IMG/VR virus record: IMGVR_UViG_3300042905_002412
Span: 1-33,860 of that record
DNA from: a virus
Direction: 5' to 3' (one strand)
Length of the DNA: 33,860 nucleotides
Shown piece by piece: positions 7,428 through 16,873 of the stretch (the first letter of the stretch is position 1; each line of letters opens with the position of its first letter). The translations under genes were made by a program, and so were the position numbers. The notes under the pieces are model-generated. The model did not search any database and was not told where the DNA came from. It worked only from the letters and a program-made list of their open reading frames with translations.

Positions 7428-10051
7428 TGGCACGACGAGGACGATTCACCAGCCCAAATTCGGGCGGACAGAACCTTACCGCGCTGATTACTAGCCTCCT
7501 GCGCGAGCGAAACTCCGCAGAGGAGCAGGCGTTGCTCAATGCCTATCGAACTGGAACTGCCTACAACGGCGCGGTACCGACCGCAAATGACATTCAGGCG
7601 TTCTACGATCAGTGGGCATCGGCATCTGGCTACACCCCAGGATCACTTGAGTATCAGGCAATCTTCCAAAAGAAGTCCGACCTAAATAACTACGACCTCA
7701 AGAAGCAGTTTAATGCGTTGATCTCCACATTCAATACGACCGATGGGTCAAACTACCAGGACATCATTGACTTCCTTGGTAATGAGGCGCAGACTTCTAC
7801 CGATCCAAATGACATCTCGGATTACGCAAACTCCATTGAGACAACGACAAACGCCTATTTGAAGTACCAAGGCCAGAGGCTTATTCGAGGAGAGCTGACT
7901 GCTGCCGAGTACCAGAAGATTACGCTTGAGTCGCTCAAGGTTCTAGACCCAGACAGCACCGCCTACAAGAACGCAGTCTATGATGCCTTCCAGTATGAGT
8001 GGAACGCAGAGGCAACTAAGTGGCAGAACCGCGTCAAGGCTGGGACTGCGACAAGCGGACAGTTTAGGTCTTGGGCGAACAGCTTCAAGAATCGAATGGT
8101 TGGCTCTGGCATCTCTAAGGACAGCGACCTGTATACCTCAGTTGGGGCAAGCATTTCCCAGGCTGGTCTAGCCGTTGGGGATAGCCCAACAAACACGCGA
8201 CTCAATAAAACACTAAACACTCTTAACAACGTCTTTAATCTTGCCAAAACAAAGATTGGCGGCGTAGAAATCCCCGTAGAAGACATTATGAGCGGTTCGG
8301 AAAATGTCCTTAAGAATTTGACTAAGAATCCAGACCTTATGGGCCTGTATGCCGAATGGCTTGATAGCAACAGCTCGTCAATTGACCCGTCGCTTATTGC
8401 CCTTGGTATTACCGATGGGGCAAGTTTCCGACAGTGGTTTGAGGACACTCTAGATAGCGGAATGACTGACGCTCAGGCGGTTGAGGCTGCTGGCGGTAAG
8501 GCCAACTTTGACGACTGGGCTGACACTGCAAGAAGTAACGGCTCATTGACCACTTTTGACGAGTTTGCAGTTGTTAGCAGCAAACACGCACGCGATGTTG
8601 CTAGTGCCAATGGTGATGATTCGCTTATTGACTTCTATGACAATGAGTATAGGAAGTTCCTTGCCGAACCTGATCCCAAAGCGGCAAAGTCCTACTACGG
8701 AGATCGACCATCACTTAGGGGTCTTTACCCAGAACAATTTTCCGTTGTGCAGAACGAAGCAAATGCAATGAACGGTTCGTATGCAGAGGAGTCACTAACC
8801 CTAACTGGAGCACTTAACGGCGGAGAACCAAGATGGTCAGATATTCCGTTGACTATTGACGCCGCAGCAGCACTTAGTTCTGGTGCCGCTGTCAAAGTCT
8901 GGAATAAAGAGACTGGCCAATTTACCACTGAGCCTCCACGAGCGGCTGGTGCTGCACAGGGTTCTTACCAGTATGTCAGCTTCACTGTTCTTCCCGACGG
9001 AACAAAGGTTCCGTCAGTTGTCTCCGTTCTTGGAAAGAAAACTGTTTCATCAACTGATGGAGTAACGTTAACTGGATATATCTTTGAGTTGCCAAATGGA
9101 AAGACTTATGGAGTTAATCCATCTGGCGATGCCTACGAGTTGACTGGTTCGGTTCCAGTAACTGGTGCCGATTATGAAATTGATGACTTTGCTGATTTCG
9201 GAACTGCCACAACGGATGGGAGACTTCCACTCATTGACACGATTCCTTTTATTCGACAGGGTGCTAATGCTGGAGCGTTCAGACCAGAGGACCGAGAGGC
9301 TCGACGAGCTGCGCTTACGCAGTATGGCGTAGATGCTGCCGACCTTGACGCTGCCGCAGAACTGGCGCTGACGGTGGCAGCAGGACTTGACCGAACGGCG
9401 AGGGCAGGAATTGAGGCCGCGTCTCAGGCGCTTACTGCTGAGTCAGTCACAATTCGTGCAACCGCACTTGAATCATCGGCGTCCAATGTGGACCAACTAG
9501 CGCAGGCTGCTGGTCTTCGTGGCAATCCTGCGGCAGCACAATACAACACGTTTGTGAAGCCGAATATGGACAAGTACGAAGAGGTTGCCAAGGGTCTATT
9601 CCGACTCAAGGATCTTGGGGCAAAAAGGAGCGACCAAGAAACAAACAAGTTCCTTGCAATGGGCGGCCAGCTAACGGGCAATAGGTTTGATACTGGCGGC
9701 ACCTCTAGCCTTCCAGATGTTGTTGACCTTCGCCCAGAGTCGGTAAAGTCAAGCAGCAGGGAGCGGGATGTTGCCGCAGCAGAGCGCATCTTTGCTGGAT
9801 ATGGCGTTGCGTCAACGCAAACGCCTTCAGATAGTTTCTTTAGAAATATGCCGACGACGAAGAAGCAGCAGTACGGCTCACTGCCACCTGTGCTTCCACC
9901 AGCGGCAATGGCACCATCGGTTGTTATCCCGAAAACCCCGTCTGTTCGTATGCCAGACATTATGGGGCCAGTAATGCCAACCGCTCCAGTAGTCGCCCCA
10001 CCACCCCCACTGTTGCCACCGTCACGCGGCGGCGGCGTTAGGAAGTTGTAA
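7427..10051 (+). CDS. Large virion-associated protein of unknown function
   Basis: 874 aa between portal and a second giant ORF, each junction overlapping by one base. The N-terminal ~450 residues are polar and helix-rich with many Asp, Asn and Tyr. The middle (about 490-620) is richer in Gly, Thr and Val with beta character. The last ~60 residues are Pro-rich and basic (APPPPLLPP, then GGGVRKL). No enzymatic motif or signal peptide is visible. By position it is likely a head-associated or ejected virion protein. The DNA around 8100-9250 looks more AT-rich and uses different synonymous codons from the portal and terminase genes, which may point to a different history. I do not recognise the family. 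Confidence 0.7.
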   Translation: MARRGRFTSPNSGGQNLTALITSLLRERNSAEEQALLNAYRTGTAYNGAVPTANDIQAFYDQWASASGYTPGSLEYQAIFQKKSDLNNYDLKKQFNALISTFNTTDGSNYQDIIDFLGNEAQTSTDPNDISDYANSIETTTNAYLKYQGQRLIRGELTAAEYQKITLESLKVLDPDSTAYKNAVYDAFQYEWNAEATKWQNRVKAGTATSGQFRSWANSFKNRMVGSGISKDSDLYTSVGASISQAGLAVGDSPTNTRLNKTLNTLNNVFNLAKTKIGGVEIPVEDIMSGSENVLKNLTKNPDLMGLYAEWLDSNSSSIDPSLIALGITDGASFRQWFEDTLDSGMTDAQAVEAAGGKANFDDWADTARSNGSLTTFDEFAVVSSKHARDVASANGDDSLIDFYDNEYRKFLAEPDPKAAKSYYGDRPSLRGLYPEQFSVVQNEANAMNGSYAEESLTLTGALNGGEPRWSDIPLTIDAAAALSSGAAVKVWNKETGQFTTEPPRAAGAAQGSYQYVSFTVLPDGTKVPSVVSVLGKKTVSSTDGVTLTGYIFELPNGKTYGVNPSGDAYELTGSVPVTGADYEIDDFADFGTATTDGRLPLIDTIPFIRQGANAGAFRPEDREARRAALTQYGVDAADLDAAAELALTVAAGLDRTARAGIEAASQALTAESVTIRATALESSASNVDQLAQAAGLRGNPAAAQYNTFVKPNMDKYEEVAKGLFRLKDLGAKRSDQETNKFLAMGGQLTGNRFDTGGTSSLPDVVDLRPESVKSSSRERDVAAAERIFAGYGVASTQTPSDSFFRNMPTTKKQQYGSLPPVLPPAAMAPSVVIPKTPSVRMPDIMGPVMPTAPVVAPPPPLLPPSRGGGVRKL

Positions 10052-13000
10052 TGCCAAATATGTTTGACACGCCGTCGGCGCGAGTTGGGACAACGAAAGC
10101 AGCCTCTATTGCCCAACCTGGGGCTTCGGCAAAGGCAGTTCAGTCTGCTGGTCGAATCCAGGTGAGCATTGCCGATCCGTCAAAGTCTATCCAGAAGTCC
10201 ATTGGCGATGTCAATGCTGGCTTTATTGGAGTGGGCAAGGGCTTAGTATCTGTTGCGGAAAACCTTCCATTTGTCGGCGGCATTACCAAGCCGCTCATTG
10301 GATTTGTTGGATCTATCGCTGATGCAACCATCGGTCAGGGCGTAAGCGCACTAGAGGGCATTCGCATTGGTGAGTCTAACTTGGCTCAGGCGGCAGTCAG
10401 CGCCCTAGAGGTTGTTGGCACACCGCTTGCTCGCGGTCTTGACGTCATCTCTGCTCCTGGTCGATTTGTGGAGCAGAAGGTTGCCGAAGCGCGCATCCAA
10501 AACACGCAGACTGGTAGGCAGGATCTTATCTCTGGTATCTTTGGCGCAGCTCCCAAAGAAGTTATGGCAATGGTGCAGGGCGGCGCCTCTCTTGAGCAGG
10601 CTGCCGAACATCTCGCCACAACCAATGCTGGGTATAGCGAGAACGGCCTTGCCAATCTTGGCTGGTCGTTGCTCCTGGACCCAATCAACCTCATTGCCCC
10701 TGGTGTTGGCTATGCTGCCAAGATGGGCAAGCAGGCTTCGGTCTTTGCTCGAATTTCAAAGCAAGCTGCACTTGAGGGGGTCGTTGGCGTCGCTGCAAAG
10801 GCAGAGGCAGACGCATTTCTCAGCACGTGGGGATGGGCTGGGAAGGTCCATGACGCTACGGTGAAGACGCTATCGTGGCGACCACAGATGTTTACCTCTA
10901 CGCTGGCAAAAGAGGTCGTTGCTGCAACGCCAAAGGTCTACAATATGAAGACGCTTGGCGGATTTATGGATGATGTTGCTGCTGCTGGCGGTGCGGATGT
11001 TGCAGATCGCGGTCTGCGGAACTTTGCCGTAACCTCAATGAACGCGGTAAAGTCTGGTGCCGTTCGTGCCGTGACCGCAATCCGACGCTCTGGCTCAGAA
11101 GACCTTGCCAATACGATTGTCCACCGCTTCTGGGATGACCTGAGCAAGGGCAAGAGCGTAGACGAAGTGCTTGCCACTGAAGTCTATGGCGATGGAGATA
11201 TGGTCTCACTGCTCAAGCGCATTGGCCTTGATGATGCAGACATTACAACGCTTGCCGCAAAGGTTGAAGAAAAGGTTGGAATTAAGCGACTAGATGAGTT
11301 GGTCAAAGATCCTGAGATTCGCAGCATTGTAGACTCCCTTGCGAGCAGGCACGCCAACTGGACAGTTGCCAATAAGGGCGCATCTATGAAGATGGTTGCC
11401 GATGTGCGCGTCAAGGCAGATTCTCGATTGGCTACCGAAGAGATGACTCGCGTCCTCTTTGAGGCAAAGAACGATGTAGTTGCTCTTGCCGCAGATCCAG
11501 TCCTTGGCGTTCAGGAGTTGACCAAGTACCTAGTCAACGGATTTGGTCTTAGCCCAGAGCAGGCTCTTACCGTTGCCCAGCGTCAGTTTGCCAAGCACGC
11601 TGGGGATACTCGTGCATTGACAGATATCCTTGCTATGGCTCGTGGTGCAAACTTCGGTCAGGCAGCACGCAAGCTCGCCGCTGTTCGCAGCCTCTTCCCA
11701 AAGGGAGACCCGTTTGCCAAGTTGACCATCACCTCACAGCGCAGCCTAACAAGGGCAGAGGCTGAGGCGACCATCAAGCGCGTTGACGGCTTGAAGGCGC
11801 AGTTGAAGCAGGCTGCCAAGGATGGCGACACTGCCACGCAGAAGGCAGTGAAGGTTGAACTAAAGGCAGAGGCTGACCGATTGGTTCAGGGGTACGATGA
11901 GTTTGCGGCTCAGTTTGGCACCAACGGACTTCATACCTACGATGAGATTTTTGAATTTCTTAACAGGGCTCCAAACCTTACGGTCCGTGAACTGAGCAAG
12001 TCACAGCGAGCACGCATTGCTGCTGAGGCCGTTAGCGATGACGCAGTTCGTCAGGTTGCCGCACTTGAGGAGGAACTCGTCGCAATGGGCTATCGCCTTG
12101 GCGTTGCTCCAAAGGACGACATTTCTCGCGTCACCACACTAGCGACAGACCACTTTGGCAATGAGAAGTTCATTGAGATGACGATGCCATTTGCCGATAC
12201 GATTGACCACGTGGCTATTGACGCCATTGACAACGCTGGGGTTGCGCTTCGTCCAAGCCGCCTTGGTCGCATCTTTGATCGTGTATCTCGACCATTCGGC
12301 GCAGAGGTTACCAAGAATGTCGTGGCGGAACGATTCGTCACGCGCATGGTTGGGCAGTACGGCATCTCTGTCAACAAGGCTCGCCGCATCTTGGCTGAGG
12401 TCAATAACCTTGCCGCTCGTAAAGGCGTGCAGGCAAAGGCACTGCTTGCCGACAGCAACGAACTAGAGCGCATCTTCCGACAGGAAATGGGCGATGATTA
12501 TGGTAAGATTCTGGACAAGGGCAGCACCGCTTTCAAGGAAGTGCTTGAAGCTGCCGCTGGAGACCTTTCTTCCGCTGGTCTCACAAGTGGGTTCACTGGC
12601 CGCGTCAAGGCGGTGTTCCCAGCGATTACTCTACTAACCGACAAGATTTACCCAGAGGTTCGCTTCGGTTCCCTCAACCCATTCTTCAACTTGGTCCTTG
12701 AGCGCATTGAGACGGCAACACAGAAAATTATCTACGGCATTAAAAAGGAAGCTGCTAGTGAGTTCTCTCAGGAGATCACTGGCTCAACGCTTCGTCGAGC
12801 ATACCTTGACCCACGCAATGTCAACCGTGAGATTGCCGACGGGCAGTTGTACCTAGCCTCTCGTGCTAACCGCAATACTGCCGCCGCCGTTGAGACGGCA
12901 ACGACATTCAAGGGTCGCGTTGAGCAAAAGATTAAGGGATGGCTTCCGTCAAAAGATTTGCTCTCTGTTCAGCGTGTTCGATCTGAGAAGGAAATCGCAC

Positions 13001-13905
13001 GAGACATTATGTCGGACAAGTTTGCTGCCGATGAGTTCGTTGACCTTCTCAACCGTGCGGCACCAGGAAAACTGGAAGAACTGGCAATCCACTACGGCGT
13101 TTCTGACGCTAAGGGCGCAGTACAACTTCTCCTAGAAGAATACATGATTCACTCCGACCCAATCCGATTGGCGGAGTATGTTGCCGAAACTGGGGCAAAG
13201 GTTCGCGGCCTTGTCTCCAAGGAACTGGTTGGAAAGATGGGCGCAGAAGAGGCACAGGCTCTTGCTGATGCCGTTGTTGGTGCCTATGAGGTAGCAATCC
13301 TCAAGGGAAGCCGAGCTGCGGATAAGGCGCAGTATTTTGCCAGCCAGCGCACCTGGCTTGAGCGCAGCCTCAACCACCCATTCCTTGGCATCTATCCGTA
13401 CTCCTACATGACGCAGAAGGCCATTCCAATGATTATGCGTCTGATGTTTGTGACTCCATTCCCATTTGGCAAGGGAAGAGTGGTAATGCCAGGACTTGGC
13501 TATGAGTATTATCAAAACTTCCTAGAGTATGCCAACAACCGCACAAATAGCGATGAGACGCTATTGGACAAGTTGCTTCAGAACGATGCGCTTCTTTATG
13601 TGTTCTCGACGTTGCTCCCTGCAACGCCAGACAACATGGGCTTCTCTGGTCCATCGTGGCTGCGTCGTGGATTTATCCAGCCAGCCCTCCGTGGTCAGGC
13701 ACTTACACCTGGACAAATTGCGCCAGTGCTCACTGAGACAGTTGCCCAGTTGGGTCGCGGTACGGTTCTTGGTCAGGGTCGCACAATGCTTGAAGGGCTT
13801 CAGGCAGTGCAGGATACAACAAATGTCAATCAAGGCGTTAGCGATTTTATTCAATCAAGCGCACAGGATATTCAGGAAGCAGTCTTGAGCCTGCGCGGTA
13901 ATTAA
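10051..13905 (+). CDS. Giant virion protein, possible internal/ejection or tape-measure-like protein
   Basis: 1284 aa, the largest gene in the window. Residues about 50-120 are Gly/Val/Ile-rich and hydrophobic (VGKGLVSVAENLPFVGGITK), and a second apolar segment lies near 205-235. Residues 570-620 look like a charged coiled coil. The region near 1100-1130 has RTWLERSLNHPFLGIYPYSY followed by an apolar MIMRLMF stretch, a combination I associate with large internal virion proteins of phages. Such proteins usually enter or cross the host envelope during DNA ejection. It lies before the scaffold and capsid genes, unlike an ordinary tape measure, yet it is the only protein here of tape-measure size. 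Both readings are possible. No lytic enzyme motif is seen. Confidence 0.7.
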   Translation: MPNMFDTPSARVGTTKAASIAQPGASAKAVQSAGRIQVSIADPSKSIQKSIGDVNAGFIGVGKGLVSVAENLPFVGGITKPLIGFVGSIADATIGQGVSALEGIRIGESNLAQAAVSALEVVGTPLARGLDVISAPGRFVEQKVAEARIQNTQTGRQDLISGIFGAAPKEVMAMVQGGASLEQAAEHLATTNAGYSENGLANLGWSLLLDPINLIAPGVGYAAKMGKQASVFARISKQAALEGVVGVAAKAEADAFLSTWGWAGKVHDATVKTLSWRPQMFTSTLAKEVVAATPKVYNMKTLGGFMDDVAAAGGADVADRGLRNFAVTSMNAVKSGAVRAVTAIRRSGSEDLANTIVHRFWDDLSKGKSVDEVLATEVYGDGDMVSLLKRIGLDDADITTLAAKVEEKVGIKRLDELVKDPEIRSIVDSLASRHANWTVANKGASMKMVADVRVKADSRLATEEMTRVLFEAKNDVVALAADPVLGVQELTKYLVNGFGLSPEQALTVAQRQFAKHAGDTRALTDILAMARGANFGQAARKLAAVRSLFPKGDPFAKLTITSQRSLTRAEAEATIKRVDGLKAQLKQAAKDGDTATQKAVKVELKAEADRLVQGYDEFAAQFGTNGLHTYDEIFEFLNRAPNLTVRELSKSQRARIAAEAVSDDAVRQVAALEEELVAMGYRLGVAPKDDISRVTTLATDHFGNEKFIEMTMPFADTIDHVAIDAIDNAGVALRPSRLGRIFDRVSRPFGAEVTKNVVAERFVTRMVGQYGISVNKARRILAEVNNLAARKGVQAKALLADSNELERIFRQEMGDDYGKILDKGSTAFKEVLEAAAGDLSSAGLTSGFTGRVKAVFPAITLLTDKIYPEVRFGSLNPFFNLVLERIETATQKIIYGIKKEAASEFSQEITGSTLRRAYLDPRNVNREIADGQLYLASRANRNTAAAVETATTFKGRVEQKIKGWLPSKDLLSVQRVRSEKEIARDIMSDKFAADEFVDLLNRAAPGKLEELAIHYGVSDAKGAVQLLLEEYMIHSDPIRLAEYVAETGAKVRGLVSKELVGKMGAEEAQALADAVVGAYEVAILKGSRAADKAQYFASQRTWLERSLNHPFLGIYPYSYMTQKAIPMIMRLMFVTPFPFGKGRVVMPGLGYEYYQNFLEYANNRTNSDETLLDKLLQNDALLYVFSTLLPATPDNMGFSGPSWLRRGFIQPALRGQALTPGQIAPVLTETVAQLGRGTVLGQGRTMLEGLQAVQDTTNVNQGVSDFIQSSAQDIQEAVLSLRGN

Positions 13906-13913
13906 GAAAATAA

Positions 13914-13935
13914 ACCCCTGACACTGTGTTGGGGT
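13914..13935 (+). terminator. Weak stem-loop between giant virion gene and scaffold gene
   Basis: ACCCC (13914-13918) can pair with GGGGT (13931-13935) across a 12-base loop. There is no T-run after it. It lies in the only real gap between terminase and capsid genes and may slow transcription or process the message; support is weak. Confidence 0.25.
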
Positions 13936-13960
13936 GGGTTGTAAAGAAGGAGAAAATGCT

Positions 13961-14518
13961 GTGGCTGAAGAAGTCGTGAACAGCGTCGTGGACCAGTCGG
14001 CTGAGGTAGTTGCCCCAGAGGTAGCTACTGTGCCCACTGAGAACGACGGTGATGTCGCCACTTGGAAGAAGCGTCTAGCAGGCAAGGATCAGGCGCTCAC
14101 CGCTGCTAAGAAGGAACTTGATGATATCAAGTCCAAGGCAGAGGAACTCTCTCGCTGGAAGGCGGAGCAGGAGCAGGCTCAGATGACGGAGTTCGAGAAG
14201 GCGCAAGCCAAGATTCGAGAACTGGAGTCAAAGGCCGCTGCTGCCGAGCAGTCCGCAAAGGAGGAGCGATTAGCGCGGGAATTCCCTCTCGCTTACCAGT
14301 TCAACAAGGATACCAGTGGTCTTGATGAGACCTCTCGCGCTGCTGCGCTAGAGAAGTTCATCCGAGATGCTGCATCATCCAAGGAACAGGTCGAGACGGC
14401 ACCCGCCATCGTTGATCCAAACAATGCGCGTCGGGCAACCGCTGCGCCAATTACTAAGCCAGATTCTAAGGGCATCTCTGAGAAGCTCAGGAATCTGGGT
14501 AATCCATTCGCTGATTAG
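13961..14518 (+). CDS. Capsid scaffolding protein
   Basis: 185 aa from GTG at 13961, chosen because AAGGAG lies at 13947-13952. A longer GTG start at 13934 lacks a ribosome site and an out-of-frame ATG at 13956 encodes only 7 codons. The protein is acidic at its N-terminus, then strongly helical and charged (residues about 40-110, e.g. KKRLAGKDQALTAAKKEL), forming a coiled coil. Its C-terminus ends in a short polar helix (SEKLRNLGNPFAD). Size, composition and position directly before the major capsid gene are those of HK97-type scaffolds that guide procapsid assembly and then leave. Confidence 0.85.
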   Translation: MAEEVVNSVVDQSAEVVAPEVATVPTENDGDVATWKKRLAGKDQALTAAKKELDDIKSKAEELSRWKAEQEQAQMTEFEKAQAKIRELESKAAAAEQSAKEERLAREFPLAYQFNKDTSGLDETSRAAALEKFIRDAASSKEQVETAPAIVDPNNARRATAAPITKPDSKGISEKLRNLGNPFAD

Positions 14519-14532
14519 GAAGGAGTAGCTTC

Positions 14533-15504
14533 ATGGCTACCACAACTACCAGCACGTCGGGTTTCTCTGATCTCGTACAGGAACTTGTTTCTGCACGCGC
14601 TCTAGAGGAACTGCGCGCACGTGCTGTTCACGCGATGCCAGGGCTTTATGTCCCTGCTCGCTTCATCAAGGGCACGAACACCCTCCGCTACGCTCGTTAT
14701 GCTGACCTTGGCGTCAACACGACCCCGCTGACGGAAGGCGCCCCGCCTGTTGACCAGGCTCTGACGATTTCATCCGAGTACTTCACTGCTACGCAGTACG
14801 GTTCGACGGTTGCGATCTCGGACCTTGCCAACATTGACTCGCCACATGACCTCATCAGCATCGCTGCTGAGCGCGTGGCGTATCAGGCAGTTCGCTCAAT
14901 GGACCAGATCGTCCGTGACAACCTGCACTCGAACGCGGCAACCGCTGCGGTCTTCGGTGCAACTGCATCGGGCACCCTCACCCAGAACGCCGCTAACAGC
15001 TCCGTTGCTGCTGCTGGTCTCCTCAATGGCTCCTTCGTCAAGCAGATCGTTGCTCGACTCAAGGGTGCCAACGTTCCTCAGTTCGCTGATGGCACGTATC
15101 GCGCAATCATCCATCCTTCACAGGAGTATGACTTGATCAGCGATACCGCCGTAAACGGTTGGATTGAGTCGCGCAAGTACGTGGACAACACCAACCTGCT
15201 CACGGGCGAGATTGGTATGTTCGCTGGCGTGCGTTTCATCGTGTCTTCGGACGCCAAGGTCTACACGACCGCTGGCGCTTCGGCTGGCAACGTGTACGCC
15301 GCTCTGTTCCTTGGCCCTGACGCCTACGCAATTGGCGACAGCCAGACCCTCCAGAGCTACTTCGTAGCCCCTGGTGGCGACCACACCGACCCACTCGCAC
15401 AGAAGGCGCTGTTGGGTTACAAGATGCGCTTCGGTTCGCTCCTCCTCGATGAGGCAGGCGCCCGTTACCGCGTCGTCAAGACCCAGGCCACGGTCGGAGT
15501 CTAA
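14533..15504 (+). CDS. Major capsid protein, HK97 fold
   Basis: 323 aa with a strong ribosome site (AAGGAG at 14519-14524) ahead of ATG. The order N-terminal arm, then TEGAPPVDQALTISSEYFTA, then a spine-helix segment SPHDLISIAAERVAYQAVRSMDQIV and a beta-rich C-terminal half matches HK97-type capsid proteins of the N4-gp56/P22-like size class. It follows the scaffold gene and is followed by a strong stem-loop, as expected for a highly expressed gene. Codon choice is visibly more biased toward C-ending codons than in neighbouring genes, which also fits high expression. No protease gene was recognised. Confidence 0.9.
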   Translation: MATTTTSTSGFSDLVQELVSARALEELRARAVHAMPGLYVPARFIKGTNTLRYARYADLGVNTTPLTEGAPPVDQALTISSEYFTATQYGSTVAISDLANIDSPHDLISIAAERVAYQAVRSMDQIVRDNLHSNAATAAVFGATASGTLTQNAANSSVAAAGLLNGSFVKQIVARLKGANVPQFADGTYRAIIHPSQEYDLISDTAVNGWIESRKYVDNTNLLTGEIGMFAGVRFIVSSDAKVYTTAGASAGNVYAALFLGPDAYAIGDSQTLQSYFVAPGGDHTDPLAQKALLGYKMRFGSLLLDEAGARYRVVKTQATVGV

Positions 15505-15522
15505 TCGGTCGGGACGCCGATA

Positions 15523-15551
15523 CCCCCACTCAGTCCTAGACTGGGTGGGGG
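15523..15551 (+). terminator. Strong stem-loop after the capsid gene
   Basis: CCCCCACTCAGTC (15523-15535) pairs with GACTGGGTGGGGG (15539-15551) over a CTA loop: 13 pairs, one of them G-U. No U-tract follows, so it may act as a partial terminator or as a 3' end stabiliser for the capsid message. Confidence 0.65.
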
Positions 15552-15580
15552 AGTCCCACTAGAATCAACGGAGAGGCACC

Positions 15581-15600
15581 TAGGAGCCACTAGGAGCCAC
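15581..15600 (+). repeat. Tandem 10-bp repeat in capsid-GT leader
   Basis: TAGGAGCCAC occurs twice in direct succession. A third AGCCAC lies at 15623-15628, where GCCAC (15624-15628) can pair with GTGGC (15614-15618) in a small hairpin just upstream of the GT gene's ribosome site. The arrangement suggests a regulatory leader, but no promoter is convincing. Confidence 0.5.
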
Positions 15601-15640
15601 AAAAAGGGTCAAGGTGGCACTTAGCCACAAGAGGGTCGAT

Positions 15641-16873
15641 ATGCTGAAAGTCCTAGTTTGGGGACACGTTGAGGAAGGGCCATGTGCCTACTTCCGTGGT
15701 CACCAGTTTACCGAAGAACTCAAGAAGCTCGGCGTAGAGTATCGCGGTCTGAACAAGGTCGGAATGAAGATCAAAGAGGGCGGGGAGAAACTACTCCTTC
15801 CCGAAGCAGTGGCTAAAGGCCTTGTGGACTTTGACACTTCCGATGTGGACTGGGCAGATGTCGTCGTCTTCCGTCGCTACTACAACACCACAATTTCCTG
15901 CAAGGATGAAGCGTGTCCATTCGTGACCTTCTCCTACGCAGAGGCAATGCAGCATGAGCACGGCTGGAAAGAGCGCGACCTTATTACGCGGCTCCTCTGG
16001 CCCACCTTCCAGTACGCCAAGCACGGCAAGGCAATCATCTACGAGACCGACGATGACCACTTCAACATCCGACCGTGGAACGGCTACATCAAAGATGTAG
16101 TACCAGAGTACCCAATGATTGAGGCAATGGCCAAGCGTGCCGATTTGCTCACCACCTCTACCAGCACCATTGCTCGGCGTTACGCACGGTTCAATGACAA
16201 TATCCGCGTCATCAAAAACGCCATTGACCCCGACTTGTACAAGCCAACGGTTGATCGTCCAGCAGGGGACAAGCCACGGGTTGTCTACTACGGCAGCACC
16301 GCTCGACTCCGAGACTACGCTGGATACCCAGAGGGACCACGCAACAAGATTGCTGGCGGATACGCTGGCAAGGCAGTGACAGACCTTCGCAAGGAACTAC
16401 AGACCGTCTTTGTCGGAACAAATCCTGGAACAGAATCAGTCGTAGCCCAGTTCTTCCAAGAGCAGTATGGCTACGTTGAGGGCATCCAGAAGTTTTGCGA
16501 GACCCTTGCCAATACCCACCCAGACATCGGCATTGCCCCACTGATGGGCGATGACTTTGACCAAGCCAAGTCTGAACTCCACTGGCTTGAGTACGCCATG
16601 ACGGGTGCCGCCTTCATTGGCGAGCGGTTCCGTGGCGATGGTCCGTACCAAATGGTCCGCGAAGGGGTAGACGGAATGCTTGCCCGTGGTCGCGGCGAAT
16701 GGTACGACGCAATGAAGAAGCTCACACGCAGCAAGGATCTACGAGAACAACTCGCAGGTGCGGCGCGTGAGCGTGTGCTAAAGGAATATCACTACAAAGA
16801 TCGAGCAAAGGAATGGGCTGACGCCTTCAAATGGGCAGCCGAGAATAAAGGCAAAGGAGCCAAGATCGCATGA
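15641..16873 (+). CDS. GT-B glycosyltransferase, family 4-like
   Basis: 410 aa from ATG 15641, preceded by GAGGG at 15631-15635. An in-frame GTG at 15614 would add 9 residues but falls inside a hairpin. The C-terminal half has the family 4 layout: NAIDPDLYKP, then RVVYYGS, a QTVFVG strand, IGIAPLM, and the donor-binding E-rich segment KSELHWLEYAMTGAAFIGE. It ends in a helix containing REQLAGAARERVLKEY. The N-terminal half (LKVLVWGHVEEGPCAYFRG) is the acceptor domain. The gene sits between capsid and adaptor genes, so it is probably transcribed with the virion genes and may glycosylate a virion protein. Acceptor and donor are unknown. Confidence 0.85.
   Translation: MLKVLVWGHVEEGPCAYFRGHQFTEELKKLGVEYRGLNKVGMKIKEGGEKLLLPEAVAKGLVDFDTSDVDWADVVVFRRYYNTTISCKDEACPFVTFSYAEAMQHEHGWKERDLITRLLWPTFQYAKHGKAIIYETDDDHFNIRPWNGYIKDVVPEYPMIEAMAKRADLLTTSTSTIARRYARFNDNIRVIKNAIDPDLYKPTVDRPAGDKPRVVYYGSTARLRDYAGYPEGPRNKIAGGYAGKAVTDLRKELQTVFVGTNPGTESVVAQFFQEQYGYVEGIQKFCETLANTHPDIGIAPLMGDDFDQAKSELHWLEYAMTGAAFIGERFRGDGPYQMVREGVDGMLARGRGEWYDAMKKLTRSKDLREQLAGAARERVLKEYHYKDRAKEWADAFKWAAENKGKGAKIA

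Noticed and set aside
9424-10116. 230-codon minus-strand ORF over the end of the 874-aa gene
   Set aside because: Antisense to Pro/Ala-rich coding DNA; Gly/Arg-rich translation and no partner genes on that strand nearby.
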